Assembly: GCA_023846275.1 (NCBI GenBank)
Contig: CM043869.1
Span: 16,587,501-16,651,500, forward strand
Direction: 5' to 3'
From: Vanilla planifolia
Lineage: Eukaryota; Streptophyta; Magnoliopsida; Asparagales; Orchidaceae
DNA length: 64,000 bases
In this document: positions 14,475 through 28,035 of the stretch, in pieces
Position numbering within the stretch: position 1 is the stretch's first letter
Layout of the letters: each line of letters begins with the position of its first letter
Notes under the pieces: model-generated
Seen by the model: only the letters and a program-made list of their open reading frames with translations
What the model was told of the DNA's origin: nothing
The model's database searches: none
Translations under genes and position numbers: made by a program

Positions 14475-16800
14475 TATAACACCCAGTATTTTTATAATAT
14501 TTGTTATAATATAAAATCTAAAATTAATAAAAAAAAAATTGTAATTCGATATGTTTGGGTTGACAAAGTTAATTTTTTGAAATAGATTATTTATATATAA
14601 AAATATTAAAATAAAATTTAAATCTTAGGAAGTATGTTCATTTTAAAACGTATCAAAAATCTTAATTAAGCATATCAATGAATAAAGTTCTTTCAAAAAA
14701 ATCAAATAACATCGAGTTTATAATTTTTTAAAATAAAAATAGTTAATTATGAATTTTAAAAATTTTTAAATATATTTATAATTCTCAAGTTTATATTTAA
14801 GATACATTTATAATTTTATAAATTTTGATTAAAATTAATCTATTTGATAGATAATATATTTATAAATAGGTTGTGTTTAAAGTATATTTATAATTTCAAA
14901 ATTTTGATATAATTATAATTGATTTAGTAGAGATAGATATACAAATAATGAAAAATTAGAAGATTCTATGTAAAAAGAGTGTCAGTATAAATAAATGTGT
15001 CAAAGGGCATTTAAGTAATAAAATTTATAATAATAAATTAAAATAAAAATTATGATGGATAAACTACCATTAAAATATATAAATAAGTCCAAAACTACAA
15101 GAAATTTCGATTTGCTCCAACGAGTGGTTGGTTGGTCAGAAATCTAAGTGTAGTAAGGTGTTGTTACTCCATTAAGGTTGCCATGTGGTGCTTGAGAAAT
15201 TCTTGTCATCATACTTTGATTGAGAATGAAGTATTCTGGATCATGGATTTAATGTTTCTAATGAGATTCTAATAAGGAAACAAAAAGGATAAAGAGATTG
15301 GACTAGAAAACTATATCTAAAATTCATGTAAGTAAATCTAATAAATATAAATACATTAAAAAATTAAAATATGATTTATTTCTTAATTTATATAAGTTTA
15401 TATGTTAATTATCATTTACTTTTCTATGTCATCTAATGTTATTAACTTAGAAATTTCTTGTAAGAAAACTTGAAAATGTGGTGTAAACACAATAGAAATT
15501 TATTCATGATTTTAAATTATTCCAATAATAAAGCTTATTTAAATTATTCCAATAATAATGCTTATTTTAAGGGTTTTTCTATATGCTTAGATGACATGCT
15601 TATTTAATATTTTATTCTATGTTATTCATAGCATTGGTTATCTTACATCTTATTTATATGTTTTTTATTTATGACATTATTCATTTGGTATCTTATTTAC
15701 ATGATGTTCATTCATGACATCATGTAATTATCTTATTTATCTAAAAACAAGGATACTAACATGAATTTGTTTACATAATGAGTGATAATAAAATGTCTAA
15801 AAACTTCATTAAGAACTTGGACATCTTATAAGGTTTATATATATAAGATCACCATTATATTAAACATAGTATGACTAAGGTTATGATACCATTTATGTAC
15901 AAAGTCATCAACACCTTATGCCTAATGTGATCAAGGTTGTGAAACCCTTTACCCATAAAGTCACCAACACTAAATGCATAATATGGCTAAGGCTATGATT
16001 TCCCATCTATACAAATCATCATCACTTTATGTATAATGTAATTATGATCATGATACCTTATATATGTATAATCACAAGTACATTATATGTAGTGTATTTA
16101 GAACTATGATTCCTTTTATATAAAGATTCACCCCAACATATTATGCATAGTGTTATCAAGGTTATGGTATCTTATTACTTTGGTTGGATGCAAGATAAAA
16201 TTTTATGATTACTAATTATTAGATCCAAAGATAATTGCTGTATAAAAGTTAATAAATTAAAAAACTAGAAATAAAAAAGCATACATAAATGTCCATACTT
16301 ATATTTTATGATAAAAATATTAGACTTATTAGTTTTCCCATATCTTGGTTTTTTCTCTTATGATTATTGATTTTTTATAATCTCAAAATAATTCTATTTA
16401 TTTTGTTATTACATTATTTTTGTACATGTTATTATCTATTACTATTTATCTATTAGCATTTTAAAATTTCGTTAGTATTTACATCATAAATAATGCATCC
16501 ATCTAGAGATAAGAACATATACTTTATATATGAGGATATTTCTTATCAACTGGCATAGTCATTGGTCTTTTATCTTCTCATTGATTTTTGCATTATATAC
16601 ATATTTGGATCTATATAGATTTGATACTATATTTGGTTTGGTTTTGATGATTTATATATAGTTTTATAATTGGGACACTTATTTATGTTGACATTTTATT
16701 TAATGTATGCGATAAAATAGTTGGTGTTTTGATTTTTGTCTAACAAGTCCTAAACTTGGGTTTTAATGTTCTCACATATCTATTTAATGTTGCTTAAACT
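14475..16800 (+). mobile_element. Probable Ty3/gypsy-type LTR relic with internal tandem array
   Basis: It opens with TATAACACCCAGTATTTTTA, very close to the TGTAACACCC...TTTTT start typical of Del/Tekay-like plant LTRs. It continues as AT-rich text, then a less AT-rich zone near 15,100-15,300, then a tandem array at 15,840-16,172. This is the same order seen in the better-defined LTR at 31851-34300. No pol remnant or matching second LTR was found, so the 3' limit is arbitrary. Confidence 0.4.
15840..16172 (+). repeat. Degenerate tandem array, about 60-bp unit, about 6 copies
   Basis: The phrases CTAAGGTTATGATACC, TCAAGGTTGTGAAACC, CTAAGGCTATGATTTCC, TATGATCATGATACC and TCAAGGTTATGGTATC recur every 55-65 bp. 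Between them are variants of AAAGTCATCAACACCTTATG. Units are diverged from one another and occur inside the LTR-like block that starts at 14475. Confidence 0.65.
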
Positions 16801-19800
16801 CTAATTTTAACTATATGTCAAATTTATTAAATGGGCCCTTAACATGAAAAGAGGTAGTAGAATAGAAGCAGTAACTATGGCACAGTGGAGCTCTGTACTA
16901 AGAATAGAAAAAGTATAAAGGCAATTTATAGCAATGGCCAAAAGATGACCATGACGGTCATCAATTGTTATGGCAGCATCGACCCAATTCGAGTGGGAGA
17001 CTACCTCATTAAAGGACATTCACCCAAGTTAAATAGGGAATCTCATTGAGAGCACCACAACTTGAAAAGGCTAAAGGGATCTCAAGCCTCCTAATAAGCT
17101 ATGGAGACAAATAAAAAGCAACCCTCCAAATAAGCAAGAAAAGTATCTCCAAGCCCTATGAAAATGAGGTATCATAGTTCAACCAAATATAATAAAAGGT
17201 AGTACTCATGATCAAAGTTCGTCTATCATTTTATCTGTCATCACTTTTTCCTACAATTATATAAGATCACAAAAATCTAATCCATAATTATGCCATCATA
17301 ATACCAAAAGAGATATTATGAAAGTTAGCAAGAGCATGAGGTCACTCACAAAAAAGTATAATCTAACATCTTCAAGCATTTGCAACCCTAGGATTAGAGA
17401 GGCGATTGAGCAATGCCACGATTGTATTACAAATGGGCAATAAATACAATGTCGTTACAAATTTTTCACAATAACCTAATACAACATCTTCTAGAACCAA
17501 TCACCTTGGCCAAACTAAGGCTTAAAAAGGGCCAAGTAAATAACTGATGATGGGAAATAAGTGGAAATTGTAAGCCTTGATGTGGCATCATTATTTTATT
17601 TTTTAAAATTAAAATTAGATATCACTAAATTTTGAACTCTTTTTTTATAAAAATATATTCATATAATAATCCACATACTAAAAAAAATCTTATTTTTCAT
17701 AAGAATTCTTTTTCCTAAAAATCATCAACCATTCTTTTCATTTAATGAAAACTTTTTTCTTTATAAAAATTTATTTTTATATAAGTAAATTTTCTTGAAA
17801 GTAATAACCATAGTAACCTTTTGATAAATAAGTCAATCATATGTTTTCTTTAAAAACATATATCACATAACAACTTTCAAAATATAAGTAACCATAAATA
17901 TCCATTTTTTGACCTTATAAAGAAAATTTATTAAAAATAGAAAGTAATCCCAACTTAATTTAATTTTTTGCAGCAATAATAATGTAAATAAAACCATAAT
18001 AAGCCTCACTCTAATTTGTTATTGCAATAGCATTGATTAAAGTCCAATAATTTAATTTATAAGACATGATCTCTATTGTAATAATAAGGAAGTGAAAGAC
18101 TATCCACTTCTCCCTTGAAGTCCCATTTATGTATTGGTATATCTTAAAATATTTTAATCCAAAAATAAGCCAAGTTAACTATCACAATCTTAGTAAGTAA
18201 ACCATATCATGTACTGCAAACTAATACAAATTTGTGTCTTGCTATATAATAGGGTCTATAAATAAACATGTGAATAAAATAAAAAGTAAGCATTGTAATA
18301 TAAAAATATCATTTGATAATTATGTAATATATGCGAAAGAGAATGCCATACTTATTCTAATTTATTTTTTCTTTCACTTCAAAATTTATAAAATTCCTTG
18401 TTTTATAATTATTAGGTTTTTATCATATGTATAAATTCCACTAGTCTTCTCAATAAGTTTAATCATTACAAATCATACGTGGGTTCTACCCTATTAGATC
18501 CATACCAATGAGTTCATATGACTAAGCTACTTGTCTGTTTCTTAGCATCGTTTTTAGCTATATCAGTGCTCTACTTATAAGGACAACACCTTCAAGTTTA
18601 CATGATTTTCTTTTTTTCTTTCTTTAGATGATTTAATCCCAACCCCCATTTAAACTATATTTCAATATGAAATTTAGTGTTTTAGACAAACTCAAACTTT
18701 TCAAATAATGTTCAAATGTTTGTACTTTAATTAATAAATTTGTCGTTTTGAATAACAAGAAGAGGCAAGTGAATATTGCATATTACAAAACCTAAGAATT
18801 ATAAAAATCTCAATTAAAGAAAATAACTTCATTCATATTTATAACACAATTTCTTTCTCAAACTAACTAAAACAACTCAAAATATTTTGCAACAATAACG
18901 TCTTATTTATCTCTATTACTGTTATAAACACGTTTTAAAAATTTTAGTTTAGTTTTTTCAAATCTTTGTGTAAGAGCATATAATAAGTAATACCAATCAC
19001 AAATAAGCAGAAGCATATGAGAGAACACAAGAAGATTTTTAGATAGATAAATTCAAACCTAGATCTACATCCACATTTGATTAAATGGCTAAGCTTCTAA
19101 TAAAATCTATTGTCATTTTGTCTTAACCAGATAGGGTAAACCTAACATAACAACTCCTATTTTGTTACTATTGGGAAAGGACAAACTGCAAACAAATCCA
19201 CTCCATTTTTGTCATAACTAGGAAGGAGTTAATCTCACTCAAAAGAATATATAACAACTTACAAAATATTAGAACCTTTAAAGAATTAAATACATACAAA
19301 AATTTATACCATTCATTTGAGGTAATAATATGACACAAATTTAAATACTATGAAAAGTTGTTAGTAAACAAGATGTGAGAATATAATGCAATTAAACTTA
19401 GAGTGTAATAGCAAGAAGAAATACTTCTCCACTAAGTAGAGTTTAATTTGCAACCTTTATTCTTTTTTCTCTTCTAAATATTTTGCATTTAAGTTCATCA
19501 ACCTATCTTTACTCAAAACTATTCCTATTTATATAAATCAAAGAGATATGCACAAATCAAAAAATTCTAAGGACTAAAATGAATTTCCCTAAATGATTAA
19601 AATAACAATTGTGCTTTCATGATAAGATCAATTTATTTATGTTATCTAATATTTATCATGCAAGTCTAATAAAGGATCACAAATGTATGATACTTATTTT
19701 CATTAGGTTTAAAGCTCTCAAGAATTTTATGTGCTATTAGACTATTTAACATAATATATTGTATGATAAACTTATACTTATATTAAAAATTGCATTCATA

Positions 19801-21590
19801 TGATTAGTAGAACGTATTCATATAATAAAAATTTTCTTAATACATAACTAAGTCCTTAAAATAAACCTCTTAGGTAAATAAATATCATTCTTATATGAAA
19901 GTTATATCATACAAGTAAAAAGAAAATCAACTCACTAATTATCTAAGTTCATGACTAGGCTACTTGGGTAACGTATTATCATACTAGTTTGCAAGTAAAA
20001 TCATAAAGATACAACATGATGATATAGTTCTCAACTCATTATTCTTAAATGAATCATAATAATACAACGAATATATCATACTAAAGAAATAATACAAAAG
20101 TCTTCAACTCATTATTCTCATTCAACAGAATCATAGTAATACAAAAGATATATCATATTAATTCATCAATAAATTTCTAATTCATAAGCTTATTGCTTGG
20201 TTCTATCCTAAGTTTGATATAATTAAAGGATATATCATACAATTATGATAGCTAGTATTGGACTGCATGAAGCTCATGATATTAAATCTCAACTAGCACC
20301 TCTTACATAAATCAATCAACATACTTGTATGTTAAAGAGATTATACACATATGAATAGTGTAGTCAAGCTTATACTTTAGTATCACTTCAAGTAAATATG
20401 TACTAATACATAATCTTCTTCATTAAATTCCTTCAAAATTACATCTCCTTTAACAATTTAGCATATTTTAAGTTATTGTATTTAGTTTATTGCTTTATTT
20501 TCTCATGCAAATTCTATTTTTTTTAAAATAAAAAAAATCAAAATAAAGATGAATAGAAACATTTGCTTAATCTATAAATCTTTTCAAAACTTGATCATAA
20601 ACTATTTTATAAGGGAATAATTTTGTAGTTTAAAACTGATGCTTTTATTATAAGCAAATTTTATATTGAGCAAATGTAAATTGTAATTCTCTAAACTCTT
20701 ACCAACTAAACATTGCAATAAATTTTATAATGTCTTATTTATTACCTTAGTTTGACTATCAATTTAGGGAGGTAATGTAGATGAAAATTTTAATTTTTTT
20801 TCAAATAATTTTCATAAAAGTTTTCAAAAATACAAGATAAATTTCACACCCTTATAAAAAATAATATTATTAACAAGTCATGCTATTTAACAATTTCTTT
20901 AAAAAAGCTTAACATTATAGGATGAATTTTTAGTCTTTTGATAAGAAATAAAATGTGTCATTTTTAAAAAAAACTATAAATTATCATAGATATATTATTA
21001 AGTGCATTGGGCAATATGTTGTAATTAAAAAAATACATGGATAAGTCCTCTCAAGGTCAACTAAGAATAGGTAATGATATATATTTATTAGATTATTATT
21101 TAAAGGCCCTAGCTAATTTATAGATTTTATAATGGGAAAGATACTATTTACAACTCTTTTTTAGAAAAGGTTGATAAAATCTTGATTCCATTAGGTTAAT
21201 AATCTTATCTTGATGTGTATGATATGTTATTTCTTCTTAGCACATCTCAATAATTAGGAAATCACATAATGAGATCCTCATAATACACAAAACCTTTCTC
21301 TTAAATATTTATCTGCTTAGCAGAAAAGGTTAGGCAAAACTATAGGTTTATCTTATAATTCTTCATAAAGTATATGAAAGTTAAGTATTCATCATTTATG
21401 TTACCAAAGCCTAGAATATTGAACTCAAGTTATTGATATGAAAAATGAACTCAGAATTTAAATGAAAACTTACTTAAAGTAATGATGAGAATGCCCAAAT
21501 GGATGAAATTCTCAAATTTATTTGGAAAAAGATTGGAGCACACTTTTAGATTAATTAGTGCAATGCAGAAAAGTTCTGATTGAAAGGCCT
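16801..21590. other. AT-rich gene-free stretch; decayed repeats
   Basis: No gene is supported. An open frame on the minus strand at 17019-16807 has weak RNase-H-like phrasing but is too short to assign. The part at 19,900-20,400 is rich in ATCATAC words like the LTR family at 24.6 kb, and it has a roughly 73-bp direct duplication around 20,031-20,160 (AACTCATTATTCT repeated, each followed by a GAATCATA and an ATATATCATA). Confidence 0.4.
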
Positions 21591-21751
21591 TAATTTGTGG
21601 GTATGTGACACATTGGAGGATGTCACGATAATGTAGAATGCAATGTGATTGTTTGAGATGGTGCAGTAGGATACGATAGAATGTGACGATAACTCAGCCT
21701 ATATCGATAGTGCCTTGACTAAAATTATCAATGAGATTGATTGGATGGTGG

Positions 21752-21878
21752 TGACTCAGTTGGGATTGACGGTGACTCGATTGGGATTGATGGTGACTTA
21801 GTCGAGATTGACAATGACTCGACTAGATCAGTGGCCACTCGGCCTGGATCAGTGGTGAATCATCCTGGATTGATCTCA
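21752..21878 (+). repeat. Tandem array with 21-bp unit, about 6 copies
   Basis: Successive units begin TGACTCAGTTGGGATTGACG, TGACTCGATTGGGATTGATG, TGACTTAGTCGAGATTGACA, TGACTCGACTAGATCAGTGG and CCACTCGGCCTGGATCAGTG, followed by a weaker TGAATCATCCTGGATTGATC. Spacing is 20-21 bp. They are imperfect but clear. Confidence 0.75.
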
Positions 21879-22399
21879 AATCATTTGGATAGGAGGAGAA
21901 TTGGTTAAATTGAAGGCAAATCATCCAAGATGGCTGTATAGTTAGCCAGGGCCAGGGCAACGACAAATTAGTTGAAGCAATAGTAAATTGGTTAGTACAA
22001 CGACGAATTGGCTGAAAGAGGTGTTGAGTTGGTCAAATGCAGTGATGACTCATTTGGGTTTAGATGGGTGCATGCAAACATGCACATGGGTACATCATGA
22101 TATAAGGCAAACATCAGTCAAAGTGAACCAATGCGAGTAAGATTGGATATGCACAGACTAATAGGGTCAACATAGGTCAATACAGGTCTACGTGATCAAT
22201 ACAAGTTAGCACTATTGTTGTAGGTCTGAGCATGTCGTTGCAGGTCAGTGGAGGTCAGCAGGGTTGACACATGTCGACGTGGTCAGAACAGGTTAACCTA
22301 GGTAGACTTGAGTAGCTTTTTAAAAGCAATGGCCAAATGCTGTAAACCTTAATAATACTTCATTGTGGCTAACACTTTAGAAGATGGTTGACTTCCTCC

Positions 22400-22407
22400 T
22401 ATAAATA
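22400..22407 (+). promoter_or_regulatory. TATA box of LTR-like block
   Basis: TATAAATA lies in CTTCCTCCTATAAATAGAG, downstream of the repeat-rich stretch. Transcription would start roughly 25-35 bp further on. It probably belongs to an LTR promoter, not a host gene, because no gene follows. Confidence 0.4.
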
Positions 22408-22929
22408 GAGAAAAAAGTTATAAGGATGTTTGATAGCTCAAAAAGTGACAAAGATGAGGGATCAATGGCAGAGGAGAAAAAATCAATGAGTTCTAATGAA
22501 GCCAAGGTTACAGATAAAGGAATTCAAAGCTTGCTGGGAGATGTCTTGTTCTACGATCAGTGTCCAACAATGACACTGAAAGTTTTGACCACACTAGAAA
22601 GACTATGCAAAGATATCCCCTTCTTTTGCTCCTAACTCTCTATGTTTTGCCTCAACTTCCCCCTTGTAGTCAATAAGAAGGGGGATTTATAATAGTGTTC
22701 AGTGAATGGTAGAATGACCACATCAAATTTTCTTTTCCATTCTTTAATCAAATATGAGAGCTATTTCTAGGGAATTCAACAAAGAGCGGTAGGTTAACTG
22801 CACTTTTTTTTCTCTAAGGTTTCTTCTACTTCTTCAAATATCAATGTAACTAATAATAATTAAAATAAGGTATTTATTAGGTTATTCTTAGTTTATATTT
22901 CAAAATAAATGTATAGTCTTATAAATATT

Positions 22930-24540
22930 CTACTCAATTGGCATGTCTATGGTTTAATTTTATTTAAGTATTGATATTTCTAAAACATGTGATTGATGTT
23001 CAAAATAAATTCTTTGTCAAGCAAATATTTCTTCAAATTACTTAAAGCTTATACGAAAGCATATTTTATCACAAGTTGAAGATTTTTGTTTAGCATTATT
23101 TAATATTTCACTAAAATAAGCTATTAAATGTCTCTCTTGGCTTTAAATTCCTCATATTCCAATTCTAAATGTATTATAATAACCACACTAGCTTTAAAAA
23201 ATCAGGCAATTTCAAGATTGATGATATAATCATTAGATTGTTGATTTAAGTAAATTTTTATTTGCATTATTCATCCACAAAAAAAATTTTTCTTGAATAA
23301 ATTAGTAATTAGAGCCACAACTATGCTAAAGTTTTTAATAAATCTTCAATAAAAGTTAGCTCATAAAACTTTGAATATCAATAAAACTTTAGTAGTTACA
23401 ATAAAACTTAAACAAATTCACTTATGTTTATTGAATCAAACATTTCTTAAATTTAATAAATAATTTTTTATTCCCAATGTCTAGAATAGTGCTTTAAGAT
23501 GTATTATGTGAGAGTTTTTATTAAAACTATATGCTATGATATTATCAAAAAAACCTATAATAAATCTTTCAATAAAAAAATTTTAAAATTATATTCAATA
23601 ATGTATGAGGTGCATTTGATAATCTAAAAGGTATCAATAACTATTCATATAATCTATTAAGAGTTTTAAAGGCCATCTTTCAATTATCTCCATGTCAATT
23701 CTAATTTAATGGTACCCACTCCTAAGATCCATCATTGAAAAACAATATTTACTTAAAATTAAATCTAGCATATCATTAAGTCATGCAATAAGAAATCTAT
23801 ATTTAATTAAAAAATTTAGTAGTGACCCTATTATTAATACACGTCCAACTTTCATCATTCTTAATTATTAATAGTGCAAGTATAATCGTAGACTTCAATT
23901 TTTTTTATAAAAATCCCTTCCTAAGGAGTTTCTCAGCTAGTCTTTTAAGATCAACATATTCAATCAGATTCATCCTATAATGTGAGAAATTTGGTAACTA
24001 TGTACTTCAAAAAACAACAATAGCATGCTAGATTTTTGTCATTTAAGGTAACTCATTTGGTGGTAGCATCTTTATATCAATATCAGTGAACTCCTCTAAT
24101 AATTTAATATCTTTTAGAGAAATATAAGTATTAGGTTGATCAATTGAAACCTCCTTGACACATAAGAGATATAAGAATTTTTTATTAGAGAATTCCTTCT
24201 TCACCTTATCAAATTCATCACTCTTTTATTTCAAACATAATTCTTCTTTTAGATGGCACCCTTAGTTGGATTGATTGCTTATAGCTCCTTTAATATTTAG
24301 AAGTTGAAATAATTATTTTATGTTCTTTTGAGAATTAATAAAATTTAATTTATTTGTTTGTTTAAAAGGTTGAATCATTCCATTTGGTTCAAGTGCATGA
24401 AATCTAAGATTTCTCTCATTATATTTGAACATATAAATGTTGTCTCTTTCATAATTTATGGCATTAAGATCATACAATCATGGACTCCTTAATAGAATAT
24501 GGGCTATTGCAACATCATAATTAAATAAATAAAAATATTT
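22930..24540 (-). mobile_element. Ty3/gypsy pol relic (protease to RNase H), minus strand
   Basis: Read on the minus strand, broken frames give, in order: a protease-RT linker with resemblance near 24,380-24,510; the RT entry region near 23,930; DLRSGYH at about 23730-23707, the conserved RT block; and RNase H text with LPDF near 23,220 and phrases near 23,100 equivalent to the family's YFSEKL...YAVVRALK region. Stop codons and frameshifts interrupt it throughout, so it is non-functional. Its 5' side is cut off by the LTR-like block starting near 24562, which reads in the opposite direction. The clade was not resolved. Confidence 0.7.
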
Positions 24541-24561
24541 TAAAGTTAATTCTAAGTTATT

Positions 24562-26611
24562 TATAACTTTGAAATTTTTATATTTTTTTAAATTTTTTTA
24601 AGGAAATATTATTTTTGTAAGATCACCATATAGTATGATCAAACAAATTATACAGTATAATAGAATGAGAAGCTAAATCAAATAAACTTTAAGAGATCAT
24701 ATAGTACAAAATGGACTATCATATGAGTATGATCAAGCACTACATAGGAATCACCATAAGGAGTTGAACGAGTCTTATAGGGAGAGAGAATAGTTTAGGT
24801 TGTATATTATGATATTAGGCAATTGTGTGCTATGATCAAGTGGAAGAATTAATGGAAATAATGAAAACATATATATAAGTTAGATTTATATCATACAAGT
24901 TTGAGTAGACCACCATTTTAAGTATAGTTATATGTAGACTGAATCATTATCTTAATGGTGTAGACAATAATATTGAATCTTATAAGTACGAATGTAAAGA
25001 TCATATATATATATGATCAAATCATAAGGAAAAACTTAACTAAGTTTGATGGAGAGGGTAATTAATGAATAAACCCAAACACATCGTATAATACAATGAG
25101 GATAGTCATACAAATATGATAAAGATAGAGAAGTATCATATTTGAATATCATTAGATATAATGTAATGAAATCACACATTTAAAAGGTATAATGTAAGTA
25201 TGATTATGACTTCATATTAGTACAATAAGAAAAATCAATTATAGATAAAAGGAAATACCAACACAATTTAGTATAAAACAAAGATATCATATAATATAAT
25301 GTTATATAATTAAAAAATTTTAAAACTCAAAGTCGTGAGCAGTGGATTTAATTGACATGGGAAGTAGCCAATCATCACAAAAATGTTAAAATAATGAAGG
25401 TGTGAAGGTGAAGAGATACTAAATGAAGGCATGCAGGCATTAAAAGAAGTGAAACAATTGAAAAAAAGAAAAAGATGTTAACCAAGTATAAAAAGCTTGT
25501 TGCCAAATGTTGGGAGAATTTTTAGGAAGAATTAATAGTTATATTTTGTGGAGAGCATTCAAGAGAAGAAAAAGAGAAAGAAGAAGTGCTTCCACATGAA
25601 TTTGAGGGAAAATCATTGAAGATTTAGCTCAAAGCAAAGACAAGGCTGAGGGGAACACATTCATAGATACTAAAGCTTGGAGCAATTACCTAATCCTTTG
25701 AACATACTATTGAATGGGACTTGAAAGGTAAGTAAACTCATACTTATGTGTATTTATTTGATGTAAATGTATTGTAGGTTAAAAGTCCTTTTGATTTTAA
25801 AAATAACAAGTTGAAGATGCTTGTATAGTTAAGTTTGTATATCAGTGGATGTTTGATACATAGTGCTTGCTAGAAATGTAATTTTTTTGAGATGATCAAA
25901 AGGGAACCTACTAAAAATATTTAAATAATAATAATCTTATAGCATGTTAATTTATACATGTTGCTTGAGTATAAGAGTTAGGTTGCTTTACTTACAAGTT
26001 GTTTATCTTTATATAATTGTGTGATAAAAGTTCACCTAATGTAAAAAAAGAAAAGACAAAGTGAAATGATCACTCATGGTAGTGACCTTAAAGGTAAAGA
26101 ATACAAAACTTATGAAAAGAGAAAGAAAAGATAAAAAAAGAAAATAATTTGGTGACAAGAAGGAAATGTTCAAGGATAAAAGGATGATTAGTTATCCAAA
26201 GTGGCAAGTTTCATTCTAAAATAATAATTATAAACACTAGCCAAATTAGTCATTCATTTGAGTTATTTAAATTGGAATAATAAGGTCCTAAATATGCTTA
26301 ATTATTCAAGATGTGACATTTGCCTAAACTAATCCTTATAAAGATAAAAAGGTAAAAACAAATAAGAAAATTTGTAAAAGTAATAAAAGATAATATGATA
26401 AAAATGTACACATGAAAATTACTTTGCTTGATATTACTTGATTGCATGCTCTTTTCATATTGTTATTTACCAATGACTTATGTATGAGGATACCTAAAAT
26501 TTATTCTCATTATATTATGTACTTGTTTTTTACCACTGAATTAGTATTGTTTACCTAATGTTTATTTTGGCCAAATACTTTTAAGTCAAAATGAGAGATA
26601 TCATGTGGTTG
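24562..26611 (+). mobile_element. LTR-like block, copy 1 (GTATGA-rich family)
   Basis: It begins TATAACTTTGAAATTTTTAT. It has a stretch full of GTATGATCA words (24,640-25,300), then TATAAAAAG at 25497-25505, a purine-rich region, and AACATACTATTGAATGGGAC followed by AAAGGTAAGT. The order fits U3, TATA, R and U5 of a long gypsy-type LTR. The adjoining block at 26612-31850 repeats the order: TATAACATC start, GCTATGATCAAG versus ATATGATCGAG, then GAATTTAAGAGGTAAAT. No pol remnant in matching orientation connects the two. Ends are approximate. Confidence 0.45.
25497..25505 (+). promoter_or_regulatory. TATA box in LTR-like block
   Basis: TATAAAAAG occurs in CCAAGTATAAAAAGCTTG, between an AT-rich upstream part and a purine-rich downstream part. 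This is the expected position for the TATA element of a gypsy LTR. Confidence 0.4.
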
Positions 26612-27991
26612 TATAACATCTCAAATGTGAGAAAATATTTTTTTAATAAATTTTAACCATAAAATATTGAACCAAAGAATGTTAAAGAAATTATTAATGA
26701 TCTTAATGAGAGAGGAGTAATGAATAATTATTTTATCTTAAAAAATTTAAATTTTTTTATAAATTTTTCTAGAATTTTCTAAGAATATTCAAGGTCTCAT
26801 ACATTATAATAGAATAAGATTGTATGATATGATCGAGTGAAAGAATTAATATGATGGATAGATTGGTTATATGATATTCTGTCATACACATAATTATAAT
26901 AACATACAAGTATGATAAATCATTGTTTACTATTAGTCAACGTAATCTGAGAGATGGAGTGCTTAAGTGATTGATTATATAATTAACCATAGAGTATCCT
27001 ATGGTATGATCAGATAAGAGAGAGAATGAATGCGAGTCAAGTATGAAAACACACAAAAGTGGATTTGGGATCATATAAGACAATCATGACATCATATTAG
27101 GGCTTTAATGCATAAGAATAAGTAATTAAATAATGATGCATAATCAAACAATATGAAGGACATGAATGTATAAGTTTAATAAATGTAGAGCCTATTGGCT
27201 AGTTGTATAAGCACAATAAACAAACATATAAGTAAAATCATGTGTAAGAAATCTAAAAAATAGGATTATATAATATGAAATTAGTATATTATACTGCATG
27301 ATAACATAATGAGAAAAGGCTCAGCATGAAAGTGTTTCAGAAAAAGGATCCTAACGTGACTATATAATATAATACAATTATTATATTAGTATTATTAAAA
27401 CATGAAAACATGAAAACATGGGCTATCATCAATTACGGGTTATAAAAAACTATTATACATTATAATAGTGAAATCATAATAATATGATAAAAAATGAATA
27501 TAGTTTTTAATGAGATTGAGAAACATAAAATAAAAATTTGGTCAATATTTTTGTATGATTTCTATAAATTATATAACACTTAAAACTCGACAAATGACCT
27601 AGAAAATTGATATGAAGGTGAGTTTAATTGATGAAAAGTCTTTGTAAATAAAAATTTAAAAAGTAAAAATATATCCACATGAAGGTACACAAATAGAGAT
27701 ATTTGAAGGGTTAGGCATATGAAACATATTGAGAATAAGTATAAAAATGGTACTAGTCATGACTTAGAGAGTTTTTTGTTTGAAATTTGAGATATGCAAC
27801 ACTGGCTTATAATCAAGAGAGGAAAGGAAGAAATGAAAGTATTCTAAGAGATTTGAAAAGGAATTATGAAAGAGGCATAGGAAAAATAGAGCCAAAAAAC
27901 TCTAATGTACTGTAATAACCAAGGCATAAAACAAATATTTAAACCTTGGTGAGATTACTATTCGAATTTAAGAGGTAAATTGTTACACACC

Positions 27992-27993
<2 letters not shown>

Positions 27994-28030
<37 letters not shown>
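27994..28030 (+). repeat. Poly(T) run, 37 nt
   Basis: This is an uninterrupted T tract 13 bp inside the left end of the solo LTR. T-rich text just after TGTNACACCC is usual in this LTR type. It could be mistaken for a reverse-strand poly(A) tail. Confidence 0.9.

Positions 28031-28035
<5 letters not shown>

Larger units (their letters stand above)
21600..22700 (+). mobile_element. LTR-like block with short tandem repeats and TATA box
   Basis: This stretch is noticeably less AT-rich than its flanks. It contains a 21-bp array (21752-21878), further roughly 20-bp degenerate repeats (21,955-22,060) and many GGTCAAC/GGTCAGT words (22,140-22,310), then TATAAATA at 22400-22407. A repeat-rich U3 followed by a TATA box is typical of plant LTRs. 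Similar GGTCAACATGG text is present at 43,260-43,400 inside the chromovirus 3' LTR. Element borders and family were not determined. Confidence 0.4.

Noticed and set aside
16807..17019. Minus-strand frame with weak RNase-H-like phrasing
   Set aside because: It is short, lacks the catalytic Asp pattern, and has no neighbouring element parts, so the resemblance may be chance.
22426..22635. 69-codon frame just after TATAAATA as a host gene
   Set aside because: The ATG is only about 19 bp past the TATA box, upstream of or at the expected transcription start. The frame is short and lies in an LTR-like block.
27994..28030. Poly(T) tract as the poly(A) tail of a reverse-strand retrogene or LINE
   Set aside because: The TAAAT duplication lies outside TGTTAC...TAACA ends that enclose the tract, which fits an LTR. 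No coding remnant precedes a tail on the minus strand.
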